Source: Planctomycetota bacterium (GTDB lineage Bacteria; Planctomycetota; Planctomycetia; Pirellulales; Pirellulaceae). Taken from it: a stretch of 54,688 nt of DNA. A program made the position numbers and the translations under genes. The stretch lies in assembly GCA_027622275.1 (NCBI GenBank), contig JAQBZB010000020.1, positions 1 through 54,688 of the forward strand. Direction: 5' to 3'. Of the stretch, positions 1 through 7,795 are shown in pieces. Every line of letters starts with the position of its first letter. Positions within the stretch are counted from its first letter, which is position 1. The notes below the pieces were generated by a model. That model was given only the letters and a program-made list of their open reading frames with translations, did no database searches and was not told where the DNA came from.

Positions 1-12
1 GACTCAGAGCAG

Positions 13-82
13 GAGCCGTATGAGGGAATACTTCACGTCCGGATCTATGCGGGGGGCCGCCGGCAACGGCGGTCCCTACCGC
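13..82 (+). ncRNA. 3' end of a group II intron (domains V and VI)
   Basis: Bases 13-45 read as a group II domain V: the strand opens with the AGC triad in GAGCCGTATGAGG, a GAATA loop follows, and the return strand has the CG bulge in CTTCACGTCCGGATC. Bases 49-82 form a GC-rich domain VI-like hairpin around a GCAA loop and end in CCTACCGC, which carries the branch-point adenosine context. The rest of the intron, including any reverse transcriptase, would lie to the left of the window. Domain V has a T-C and a G-A mismatch in its lower helix, so this copy could be decayed. The call rests on recalled group II 3' sequences and pairing done by eye. Confidence 0.72.
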
Positions 83-104
83 GTTCGCGTAGCGGCTGAT
101 TTAT

Positions 105-141
105 GCAGTTCCGGCGATTTTCGCGCCGATGCCGAAACTGC
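105..141. terminator. Hairpin downstream of the Gly/Pro-rich secreted protein gene
   Basis: An imperfect inverted repeat pairs GCAGTTCCGGC (105-115) with GCCGAAACTGC (131-141). It lies 25 bases past the stop of the minus-strand gene that ends at 166, where a terminator is expected. There is no U-tract on the minus strand, so it may be a palindromic repeat instead. Confidence 0.35.
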
Positions 142-165
142 GGAGCTTGTTCCGGCCTACTTCGC

Positions 166-786
166 TCAGTTTCCCGCTCCGGGTTGCGGTGGATAGAGGT
201 GATCGAACAGCTGCTTCCGCTCGAAAGGACCGAGTTGATCGAAGGGCGGATAGCGACCATCGAGCAGTTGCTGTTGACCACTGTATCCAGGCTGCAACGG
301 GTTCGGGCCCGTAATGCCGGGTTGCTGCATGCCGCCTTGTCCGGGCGGCAGGAGCCCGCCTCCCGGAAATCCACTACCAGGGAAGCCGCCGCCGTAGCCC
401 GTTCCAAATCCTTGCGGGAAGCGTCCGAAGGGGACGCCGCCGAACAACTGCGGCCCCCACGCGTCGTAGGGAACGGAATAAGGTCGATACGGGAATTGCC
501 ACTCGCCGTAAGGCTGTACCGGTGCGCCCCATTGTTCCGTCGTGTGATAATGATCGGCGCTGGTGCCGACTTGCAGGCTGCTCCGCGTGTTGCGATAGCC
601 GCTCCGGACAAAGCTCGATTGCGGGTAGGTATAGAACGGACCGATGGGCGAATACTGCGTGACGCGTTCGCCGGAGTTTGGATCATGCGTGTAGTACGAG
701 GGTTCGGTGATCCAGTCGCCAGCCGAAGCACTTTGGCAACAGCCAAGCAATAGCGACGCAAGTAGCACGGCAAACAGCTTGTTCAT
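166..786 (-). CDS. Secreted Gly/Pro/Gln-rich protein, possible lipoprotein
   Basis: A 206-residue protein of unknown function. The start at 786 (MNKLFAVLLASLLLGCC) gives a clean signal sequence with a lipobox-like LLLGCC, so a longer reading frame reaching 885 was not used. After the signal the chain is rich in Tyr and Pro (ITEPSYYTHDP, FYTYPQSSF). The middle is a Gly/Phe/Pro low-complexity stretch (GFGTGYGGGFPGSGF), and a more ordered tail ends in FERKQLFDHLYPPQP. It is probably anchored or exported at the cell envelope. It is a single gene on the minus strand, with a hairpin just past its stop. No enzymatic motif is visible. I infer a structural role only from composition. Confidence 0.7.
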   Translation of the reverse strand: MNKLFAVLLASLLLGCCQSASAGDWITEPSYYTHDPNSGERVTQYSPIGPFYTYPQSSFVRSGYRNTRSSLQVGTSADHYHTTEQWGAPVQPYGEWQFPYRPYSVPYDAWGPQLFGGVPFGRFPQGFGTGYGGGFPGSGFPGGGLLPPGQGGMQQPGITGPNPLQPGYSGQQQLLDGRYPPFDQLGPFERKQLFDHLYPPQPGAGN

Positions 787-1045
787 GGCGAGAGCCTCGG
801 TTATTTCTCTCACCGCGAGATCAGGACGTGTCACGGAAAGTGAAACGGTCGCGGTGAAGAGCGGGTTGATGAAGAAAATCATCATGGCTCTAGCGTAGAA
901 GCAAACACGATGCCAGCGTGAAAACCAAATGCCGATGAGTGCAGCATCTAACTTTATGGCAATGACTTACGGCATCACCAAAGTTACGCCGTCAGCAGCC
1001 CGGCCGTACTGCTTACTGCTCACGTGTTGCGAATTGTCAACATCA

Positions 1046-1101
1046 TACGTGGCCGTTCGCTCCGCGAACGAACATGCTTTCGCGGAGCGAAAGTCCACGT
1101 A
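1046..1101. repeat. Nested palindromic repeat, TACGTGGCC type
   Basis: Two small hairpins face each other inside a longer inverted repeat. The ends are TACGTGG and CCACGTA, the left hairpin is GTTCGC-TCC-GCGAAC, and the right one is TTTCGC-GGA-GCGAAA. A homologous copy in the opposite orientation lies at 52620-52678 and a half copy at 17343-17369. The element begins 8 bases past the stop of the minus-strand lipoprotein gene, so it may also end that transcript. Confidence 0.8.
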
Positions 1102-1108
1102 CTGCTTC

Positions 1109-1552
1109 CTACTGCTGCGGTCGTTCGACCATCAACTGACCCTGCTCGGGATCGTAGACGTACGTTTGGCCTGCTGGAAGCTCGGGCAATGAAAGATTGT
1201 TCGCCTTGATGATCTTTTCCATGAACTCTTCGTGAGTCTTCGGGTAGTAGCCGTTGGTCCCTCGATAGATTTCCAACGCTGGCTTGATCTGCAAATCAAA
1301 GACAGCCTTCTGTTCGAACTTGAACAGCTGCTTCACCGGTTCGACGACCATGCCGGTCTCATTCTTCAAGCTCTGGCCTTTCTTGCCAACTCCCGCTGTC
1401 GCGGCCACGCGTTCCATCGGCGGGGCTGGTGCGTCGGTGGATGGTGCCGGAGTACCGGATGGTGCTGGGCTGTTTGAAGAAGTTGGCGGCGGCGGAATGC
1501 AGCCTGTCAGCAAAGTCACGAACACGACGGATGTGAAAGCTCGATATTGCAT
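1109..1552 (-). CDS. Small lipoprotein of unknown function
   Basis: A 147-residue protein starting MQYRAFTSVVFVTLLTGC. The lipobox TLLTGC is clear, so it is probably a diacylated lipoprotein. A Pro/Ala/Ser linker follows (about residues 22-45). The C-terminal half (VKQLFKFEQKAVFDLQIKP through YYPKTHEEFMEKII) looks like a small folded alpha/beta domain with a YYPKTHEEF segment resembling pseudopilin-tail proteins of planctomycetes. I did not recognise a named family. Its start is 12 bases past the surE stop, so the two genes are probably co-transcribed. A palindromic repeat follows its own stop. Confidence 0.75.
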   Translation of the reverse strand: MQYRAFTSVVFVTLLTGCIPPPPTSSNSPAPSGTPAPSTDAPAPPMERVAATAGVGKKGQSLKNETGMVVEPVKQLFKFEQKAVFDLQIKPALEIYRGTNGYYPKTHEEFMEKIIKANNLSLPELPAGQTYVYDPEQGQLMVERPQQ

Positions 1553-1563
1553 GTTCAACGTCC

Positions 1564-2379
1564 TTATACCGGAAGTGTAAGCTTCCAATCCTGCATCTCG
1601 GCCAGGACCGGATGTTTTGTCATGTCGTATTGTAGCGGAGTCAGCGTCACGAATCCTCTGGCGAGTGCCGTGAGATCGGTTTCATGCTCGCCGGGCGGAG
1701 GCGGCGGCTCGTTGGTTGCCCAGTAGTACGGACGCCCTTTGGGGTCTTCGCGCTTGATATAGTGCTCGCCGTAGCGTTCGACGCCCATCGGGACGACGCG
1801 CAGCCCTTGCGGGCTGCCGATTGCTGACGTCGGAATGTTCATGTTGTAAAGCTGCGGCTGGTCGTTCTTCGCGGCGAGAATCTGTTCGATGACGCCACGA
1901 GCCATACGAGCCGCCTTCTCGAACTGAGCATGCTCGTCGAACTCCAGTGAAACGGCAATGCTCGTGATCCCGAAGAAAGCTCCTTCGATCGCGGCGGCGA
2001 CGGTGCCGGAATACAGCACGTTGATCCCAGCATTCAATCCGCCATTGATGCCGCTGATAATGACGTCAGGCCGCTGCGGACAATGCTCGAAGATTCCCAA
2101 CTTCACGCAATCGGCTGGACTTCCCTCGACGGCCCACCCACGTCTGCGATCGCCATCGTAGACTTCTTTGCAGATCAGCGGGCTCAGAAACGTAATCGAG
2201 TGTCCGACGCCGCTTTGTTCGGTCGCAGGTGCCACCACGCAAACGTCGCCGAGCGACCGCAGTTCGCGTTCCATCGCAGCCAAGCCGGGAGCGTAGATGC
2301 CATCATCGTTGGTTAACAGAATTTGCACGGGAGCCGCGTCTTCCTTTCGCTGCTGCTGTCGTTCCATCATTGAACGCAT
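1564..2379 (-). CDS. surE: 5'/3'-nucleotidase SurE
   Basis: SurE removes phosphate from nucleoside 5'- and 3'-monophosphates in the cytoplasm. The metal-binding start of the fold, LLTNDDGIYAPG (residues 21-32), is intact with the paired aspartates. The family segments VVAPATEQSGVGHSIT and ISGINGGLNAGINVLYSGT, which carry the serine and asparagine ligands, are also present. At 271 residues it matches the usual 250-270. Several in-frame ATGs sit within the first five codons (2379, 2370, 2367), so the exact start is uncertain. It is followed by the lipoprotein gene after 12 bases. Confidence 0.95.
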   Translation of the reverse strand: MRSMMERQQQRKEDAAPVQILLTNDDGIYAPGLAAMERELRSLGDVCVVAPATEQSGVGHSITFLSPLICKEVYDGDRRRGWAVEGSPADCVKLGIFEHCPQRPDVIISGINGGLNAGINVLYSGTVAAAIEGAFFGITSIAVSLEFDEHAQFEKAARMARGVIEQILAAKNDQPQLYNMNIPTSAIGSPQGLRVVPMGVERYGEHYIKREDPKGRPYYWATNEPPPPPGEHETDLTALARGFVTLTPLQYDMTKHPVLAEMQDWKLTLPV

Positions 2380-2453
2380 TCCGCGTCATGATAGCCCTCG
2401 ACGGACGTTCGGACAACGAGCTAGGATTCGGGCAAACGGTTGAAGCTGCCGAA

Positions 2454-2538
2454 GTAGGTCACGCTCGCCGAGCGTGACCTTGCCGCATCTGCAAACAACG
2501 CGGTGTCTGAGAGGTCACTTCCGGCGGAAGTGACCTAC
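2454..2538. repeat. Nested palindromic repeat, GTAGGTCAC type
   Basis: The left hairpin GGTCACGCTCG-CCG-AGCGTGACC and the right hairpin GGTCACTTCC-GGC-GGAAGTGACC are bracketed by GTAGG and CCTAC. The element fills the gap between the surE start and the helicase stop, and overlaps the first base of that stop codon (2538-2540). It can act as the helicase gene's terminator. Confidence 0.75.
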
Positions 2539-5402
2539 TACGAGAGCGACGGAGCCGCAATGGGAAAGAGCAATTCGATCGCGCGCAAACAACCCTTCCG
2601 GTCTTGTTGCCAGCGCGAGTAGGGCAGCGGGAACAGCGGGAAGCTGGCTCGTTGCAAGATGCGATAACGTTCCAGATCTAGCACGCGACCGTACTGGCCT
2701 GGATAGCCGATCAAGTCGATCCCGAGCGTCTTACCCGCACGGCCAACGACCAAGTCGATGTGCTGGCCGGCCAGTTCATACTCGGGCCACGTTTGGAATT
2801 TCCGGTCGCTTAGCTCGCCCCGAACTTCTTGCATGAAGCGATCGCCCACGACATGCGTCTCTGGTCTGGGTGATGCCGGCGCCCGGCTGATCGAGTCGAG
2901 ATACTGTCGGAGCAGTGACTTTGCTGGGAGTTGCACGATGGGTATCGAATGGAAGACGTATTGCAGATGGCGAGCGCGTGTGATCGCGACGTTCAACAAG
3001 TTTGGACGTTCCATGAATCGCAAGGACGCCGAGTGCGAGTCGGCATCGATGGCCAGCGACAAGAACATGACATCACGTTCGTCACCTTGAAACGCATGCG
3101 CCGTACCCACTCGCAATTGATGACGTTCGAACGCCGCCAACGGCAATTGCCGTTCGAGCTGTTTGGCGATCAAGTCCACCTGATCGCGGAACGGCGACAG
3201 CACGCCAATCGTTTGACATGCCTGAGGCGCAAGGGCCGCTTGCGAATCGACGAGCTGAACCAACGCCTCGACGACTGCTGTTGCCTCCACTTCGTTCGCG
3301 CCGCCGGACTTGCGGCCATCGGGCACGAAGATGGGGACGACGCAGCGGGCCGCTTCCGTCTCGGGCGAGAGCCGCATCACCGATAGCGAGTTTCCGTAGA
3401 ACTGTTCGTTGCTGAAGCGAATGATCTGCGGCAGGCTGCGAAAGTGTTCGTTTAGGAAATGCACGTGATCCTGCGAAGTGATGCTTTCGTTGAGCAGGTC
3501 GAGAATGCTCTTGTCGCGGTAATGGAATTGCTGCCGTCGCGATTCGTTCAGTCCACAGTCTTCGCCAATGCGGCGCAATCGCTCGTTCGACAGAAACGAA
3601 ATGTGACGCAATTGCTGTGGATCGCCCACGACGACGGCCCGCTTGGCCCGCTGAAAGATCGGCAGACAACTGGCCATGTCACACTGTGTCGCCTCGTCGA
3701 TGATGGCGACGTCAAACAGCTCCGTCCGCAGCGAAATGATGCCGGATACGTCCGGGATCGCCGTCAGCCAAATCGGAAACGCGCCGAAGAGAACTCGCGG
3801 ATCGACCTCCGTAAACAGTTCCTGCTGCCGCGTGCTGCTTCGCGTTCGCAACGACTTCAGGAATGCGGTCAGATCGCGACGATGTGTCTTGAGGCTCTCG
3901 ACGATACGACGATCGATCCCTTCCTTGAGAAGTTCGCGAGTCAGCTTGTCGGACGCGACGAGCGAGCCTTGATACTGTTGAATTCGTTCCCAGATTGCCG
4001 CCTGTTTGCGAAGGTGGCTCTCAAGCCAATACCGCTTCCAGTGGTTTAGCATGCGGGGGACGAAACTCTCTGTCGCAGTTGCCGCCAGTTCACCCCATCG
4101 TCGCTCGTCATTCAGGTGTCGTCTAATCGCGGACTCTAGTTTTTCGATCTGCTTCTCAATGGCGTCCAATTCGCGGGCCGGGCGTCGTGAGATTCGCCAC
4201 GGCGCTGGGACGTCCAAGTGAATCTGTTTTCGAATCCCTTGCAGAATCTGTTCGAGAAACTCTTTCAAGGCGGGTTGGTTCTGGCCTTGTCCGCCGCGAA
4301 TCACACATTGATTAGGCCCCAGGAGCTTGTCGATCATGTTACCGATCACGTCGACAGCCTGCTGCGTGCGACAGGCGATCAGTACCGATTCGCCGCGGCT
4401 CAGATGATCGATCGCCGTCGCCGCAATCGTATACGACTTGCCGGTTCCCGGCGGTCCCACAACCAGCGACAGCGGTGCCACGGCGGCGGAGCGAAGGACT
4501 TGCTGTTGGCGGAGGCTCAGGACGGCGGGTACACGATGCTTCCTTGGAGCGGAACGTCGAATCGCCGTCGCGTCGACTCCTTCAATCGCGACTTTCAAGG
4601 GAGCCGAGAGGCTTTGGCCGTCCGCCAATTCGCCGAGTTCAAACAACACGCCGCGGGTCTCCGGCGAGTTTGGAACGAGCCCGACGGCACAAGCCGGCAG
4701 ACAAGCAAATCGATCGGGGCTTGCTTCACCTTCCCGGACGGCTTGCCGCACCTGTTTCTCCTGTTGCAACCGCGGGTACTCAGCGAGTGCCCAAGCATCC
4801 AACTTGGGAACGGAATCGTGAAGCAGCGCAATCAACAATTGCACGTCGCTCTTCTTGAACGGTGCCTGCGGCAATTCGTTGAGCAGATCGTCGAGGTCCA
4901 CATCGGCGCTGTCATCCCGCGCGAGAATGGCACTGAGGATCGGTGTGTTCACACGTTGTCCGCTCAAGTCAACTTCGACGAAAGCCGCCTGTTCCTCGAT
5001 GATCAACGTGGCCGGATAGAACAGCAGCGGGGCGCACAATGTCCGCGACCTTGTTCCACCTTCCGCCAACCGCCCGACGATCGGAAACACACAATAGAGC
5101 AGCGCCTTCTCGCGCTGCTGGAGGTGAGCTTCCTTCTGGGCCACGATGGCCTGCTCCCGGTCCAGCGGCACGCGCGACAGCATTTCGCACAGCAGATGCT
5201 CTTCGCCATCGAAAAAGGTCAAATGCCGAACGGTCTTCTTGAGCAGATTCGACACCGCCATCTCGCGGTTGTCCGCTTCGTAGCAAGAGCGCAGGAATCG
5301 AATCGTCTCGCTCGCGGTTGTTGCTTGACCTGACGCAGAGGAATTCGGCATCTGGAGCTGATCCGATGAATCGCTGACTGGCGGCGCGAAGGAGTTGCAC
5401 AT
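2538..5402 (-). CDS. Superfamily I DNA/RNA helicase with C-terminal nuclease-like domain
   Basis: A 954-residue protein from the ATG at 5402; a TTG at 5438 would add 12 residues. Using the longer numbering, the N-terminal 300 residues are a regulatory region. Walker A is VVGPPGTGKS (about 326-335), after the Q-motif-like LSLRQQQVLRSA. A coiled-coil insertion rich in Glu, Lys and Arg spans about 420-540. Walker B is IIDEATQCD (about 579-587), followed by GDPQQL, and the motif V/VI segments are TAHAFQGDERD and NVAITRAR. The last 90 residues (KFQTWPEYELAGQHIDLVV onward) resemble the restriction-endonuclease-like tails on some AAA_11/AAA_12 helicases. The substrate is unknown. Such proteins occur in repair, RNA metabolism and phage defence. 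It is transcribed alone, divergently from guaA. Confidence 0.85.
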   Translation of the reverse strand: MCNSFAPPVSDSSDQLQMPNSSASGQATTASETIRFLRSCYEADNREMAVSNLLKKTVRHLTFFDGEEHLLCEMLSRVPLDREQAIVAQKEAHLQQREKALLYCVFPIVGRLAEGGTRSRTLCAPLLFYPATLIIEEQAAFVEVDLSGQRVNTPILSAILARDDSADVDLDDLLNELPQAPFKKSDVQLLIALLHDSVPKLDAWALAEYPRLQQEKQVRQAVREGEASPDRFACLPACAVGLVPNSPETRGVLFELGELADGQSLSAPLKVAIEGVDATAIRRSAPRKHRVPAVLSLRQQQVLRSAAVAPLSLVVGPPGTGKSYTIAATAIDHLSRGESVLIACRTQQAVDVIGNMIDKLLGPNQCVIRGGQGQNQPALKEFLEQILQGIRKQIHLDVPAPWRISRRPARELDAIEKQIEKLESAIRRHLNDERRWGELAATATESFVPRMLNHWKRYWLESHLRKQAAIWERIQQYQGSLVASDKLTRELLKEGIDRRIVESLKTHRRDLTAFLKSLRTRSSTRQQELFTEVDPRVLFGAFPIWLTAIPDVSGIISLRTELFDVAIIDEATQCDMASCLPIFQRAKRAVVVGDPQQLRHISFLSNERLRRIGEDCGLNESRRQQFHYRDKSILDLLNESITSQDHVHFLNEHFRSLPQIIRFSNEQFYGNSLSVMRLSPETEAARCVVPIFVPDGRKSGGANEVEATAVVEALVQLVDSQAALAPQACQTIGVLSPFRDQVDLIAKQLERQLPLAAFERHQLRVGTAHAFQGDERDVMFLSLAIDADSHSASLRFMERPNLLNVAITRARHLQYVFHSIPIVQLPAKSLLRQYLDSISRAPASPRPETHVVGDRFMQEVRGELSDRKFQTWPEYELAGQHIDLVVGRAGKTLGIDLIGYPGQYGRVLDLERYRILQRASFPLFPLPYSRWQQDRKGCLRAIELLFPIAAPSLS

Positions 5403-5441
5403 TGTCAACTCTCGGGCGACCAGAGGCAAGGACAGCAATGA

Positions 5442-5511
5442 GTAGCATGGCCTCGTAGGCCGTGTGTTCGCATTCGTTTCAAAGCCGACACGGCCTACGA
5501 GGCCATGCTAC
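5442..5511. repeat. Nested palindromic repeat, GTAGCATGGCC type
   Basis: A 70-bp inverted repeat with ends GTAGCATGG and CCATGCTAC. Each arm is itself a small hairpin, GGCCT-CGT-AGGCC. A copy of identical length lies at 24274-24343 and a truncated one at 27883-27935. It sits between the divergent helicase and guaA genes. Confidence 0.85.
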
Positions 5512-5552
5512 TTCCTGCGCGGCATCCGACAAAGGCACTGCGCGCACCGTAC

Positions 5553-5581
5553 TATTCGGCCTGCTACTCGATTCCTATAAT
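5553..5581 (+). promoter_or_regulatory. Possible promoter of guaA
   Basis: A perfect TATAAT is present at 5576-5581, with a weak -35-like TATTCG at 5553-5558 and a 17-base spacer. It lies 73 bases before the guaA ATG. The -10 match is good but the -35 is poor, so this is a tentative call. Confidence 0.35.
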
Positions 5582-5653
5582 GCGAGGTTTCAAATTTCGC
5601 GACACACGTCATGGTTGGCGATTCGTGGTGAATCCAGGAAGTGCAGGAGAGCG

Positions 5654-7237
5654 ATGAGTACGGCAGCGGCTTCCCGCGACGCCGGACCCGTGAGTGTGGC
5701 GGACGAGCGGGTTCTGGTTCTCGATTTTGGTTCGCAATACGCTCAATTGATTGCGAGACGCGTGCGCGAACAGAACGTCTACTGCGAGATCGTCCGACAT
5801 GACATCACCGCCGGGCAGATCCAAAAGCATGCCCCGCGCGGATTGATCCTGTCCGGCGGACCCTCCAGCGTGTACGAGGACGGCGCTCCGCAGTGCGATC
5901 CAGGCATTTTCGACATGGGGATCCCGGTGCTCGGGATCTGCTACGGGATGCAGTTGGCTTGTAAGGCTTTGGGCGGCCAGGTCGAGAACACACCGTCGCG
6001 CGAGTACGGTCGAGCCCGCGTCGAAGTGACGTCACATTCCGATCTCTTTGCGGGGATGCCCGACGCCACGGACGTGTGGATGAGTCACGGCGATCAGGTC
6101 GCCCAAGTGTCCGACGACTTCATGCCATTGGCCAAGACGAGCACCTGTCCCATTGCGGCGGTGAAGCACGCCTCGCTTCCCGTCTATGGCATCCAGTTTC
6201 ATCCCGAAGTGACTCATACTCCGCTTGGCGGAACGCTGCTGCATAACTTTTTGATTTCGATTTGCGGCTGCAATGGAACGTGGCACCTGGGAGATTTCGC
6301 CCGCGAGACGATCGAGGCGATCCGCGAACGCATTGGTGATGCGCGAGTCATCTGCGGCTTATCGGGCGGAGTTGATTCGGCAGTCACCGCCGCGCTGCTT
6401 TACAAGGCCATCGGTTCGCAACTTTCCTGCATACTGGTCGACAATGGCTTGCTTCGAAAGGACGAGCAAGCGGCGGTGATCTCCGAGTTCACGAACCACT
6501 TCAAGGCGGACCTGCGTGTCGTCGAAGGTGAACAGAGATTCCTAACCACGCTGGCCGGCATTACCGAACCACAGGAGAAACGCCGCCGGATTGGACATGC
6601 CTTTATCGAGTGCTTCAAGGAAGAGGCGGCGAAGATCGAAGACGCAAGGTATCTCGCCCAGGGGACGCTCTATCCAGATGTCATCGAGAGCGGCGCGGCA
6701 CAGGATGGGCCGGCGGCGACGATCAAACTGCATCACAACGTCGGCGGCTTGCCCGACGAACTTGGCTTTGAGTTGGTGGAACCGCTACGCGATTTGTTCA
6801 AGGACGAAGTTCGTAAGCTGGGCCTCGAACTAGGCTTGCCTCCCGATCTCGTTTGGCGTCATCCGTTCCCTGGTCCCGGCTTGGCCGTTCGCTGTCTCGG
6901 CGACATCACGCGCGAGAAGCTCGACGTGCTTCGCGAAGCGGATGCCATCGTCGTCAGCGAAATCAAGGCGGCGGGACTTTACCGTCAGACGTCACAAGCC
7001 TTTGCCGTCTTGTTGCCGGTGCAGAGTGTCGGCGTGATGGGAGACGCCCGGACCTACGAGAACACCATCGTCGTTCGCTCGGTCGACACCGACGACTTTA
7101 TGACCGCCGATTGGTCGCACTTGCCCTACGAGTTGTTGGCCCGCATCTCGACCCGGATCATCAACGAGGTGAAGGGAGTGAATCGCGTTTGCTACGACAT
7201 CAGTTCGAAGCCGCCGGCCACGATCGAGTGGGAGTGA
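5654..7237 (+). CDS. guaA: GMP synthase (glutamine-hydrolysing)
   Basis: GuaA converts XMP to GMP using ATP and glutamine in the cytoplasm. The N-terminal class I glutaminase has the nucleophile region [11 protein letters not shown] and the His/Glu pair in [10 protein letters not shown]. The ATP pyrophosphatase domain has the PP-loop [15 protein letters not shown]. The C-terminal dimerisation domain ends with the conserved KPPATIEWE. Length is 527 residues from the ATG at 5654, which follows GCAGGAGAGCG. Upstream codons back to 5462 lie in a palindromic repeat and are not plausible coding sequence. It appears to be a single-gene transcript. Confidence 0.97.
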   Translation: MSTAAASRDAGPVSVADERVLVLDFGSQYAQLIARRVREQNVYCEIVRHDITAGQIQKHAPRGLILSGGPSSVYEDGAPQCDPGIFDMGIPVLGICYGMQLACKALGGQVENTPSREYGRARVEVTSHSDLFAGMPDATDVWMSHGDQVAQVSDDFMPLAKTSTCPIAAVKHASLPVYGIQFHPEVTHTPLGGTLLHNFLISICGCNGTWHLGDFARETIEAIRERIGDARVICGLSGGVDSAVTAALLYKAIGSQLSCILVDNGLLRKDEQAAVISEFTNHFKADLRVVEGEQRFLTTLAGITEPQEKRRRIGHAFIECFKEEAAKIEDARYLAQGTLYPDVIESGAAQDGPAATIKLHHNVGGLPDELGFELVEPLRDLFKDEVRKLGLELGLPPDLVWRHPFPGPGLAVRCLGDITREKLDVLREADAIVVSEIKAAGLYRQTSQAFAVLLPVQSVGVMGDARTYENTIVVRSVDTDDFMTADWSHLPYELLARISTRIINEVKGVNRVCYDISSKPPATIEWE

Positions 7238-7245
7238 GAATTAAA

Positions 7246-7276
7246 AAAGCCCGGTCGTGGTGGGCGACCGAGCTTT
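7246..7276. terminator. Hairpin terminator after guaA
   Basis: The stem AAAGC-C-CGGTCG pairs with CGACCG-A-GCTTT around a 7-base loop, 9 bases past the guaA stop. The A-tract on its left side gives a U-tract on the minus-strand transcript, so it may work in both directions and best for minus-strand transcription. Confidence 0.6.
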
Positions 7277-7584
7277 CGACGTGTGGGGGAGCCCGAGTTG
7301 GTCGAGTTGGCGGGGCGAGCTGGCTAAGAATGCTCGTAACCTTCGCAGACTCGGGCTGAGGATGTCTCACCAGCGCGTTGGCTGGTACAAGAGGGATCGG
7401 CCAGGAGTGATCGTTGGAAACACGATTTTCAAAACTGCCGATATAGGCGGCAGAACTCGCAAGATCGTCACGGTCGGCAAAGCTTGCCAGGCTGGCGTTC
7501 GTAACTCGCTCCACGCGTCACTCGAAGCGTTTAGACTTCCGAAGTTTCCGAAACTTCGGAAGTCTCCAATCCGAGCCAGCGCAT
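7277..7584. other. Non-coding gap between guaA and ettA with inverted repeats
   Basis: No convincing gene is visible in the roughly 560 bases between guaA and ettA. The stretch contains a long-range inverted repeat, GAGCCCGAGT (7289) with ACTCGGGCT (near 7350), and the palindrome ACTTCCGAAG...CTTCGGAAGT near 7537-7564. It lies between two hairpins (7246-7276 and 7591-7618), each with a U-tract only on the minus strand. Confidence 0.5.
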
Positions 7585-7590
7585 AAAAAA

Positions 7591-7618
7591 AGCATGGTCG
7601 GGACGATTCGACCATGCT
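7591..7618 (-). terminator. Intrinsic terminator-like hairpin
   Basis: The 10-bp perfect stem AGCATGGTCG / CGACCATGCT has an 8-base loop. Read on the minus strand it is followed by a run of seven U. There is no annotated minus-strand gene just upstream of it on that strand, because ettA is on the plus strand. It might end an unannotated or antisense transcript. Confidence 0.6.
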
Positions 7619-7795
7619 TCAGAGAAGAACAGGATTGGAGTTTTTTGATTGCTGACGCGAAAAGGAATCCCCCCAGACACCTCCCCACTTCCAACTGCCT
7701 GTCACGTACTACAATTGATCGGTTCGCTACATGACGGACCATCAAGATATTCAGAGTTTCAAACAAAGTTTTCGCAATCGGAATAGCTTAACACG

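Noticed and set aside
88-104. Possible tip of the 180-bp MITE-like element near the window start (GTAGCGGCTGATTT)
   Set aside because: Only about 12 bases resemble the inner part of the element, and no terminal repeat is present; chance similarity is likely.
4218-5333. 371-codon open frame antisense to the helicase
   Set aside because: It has no recognisable domain, its composition is that of a shadow of the helicase codons, and the helicase motifs on the other strand are unmistakable.
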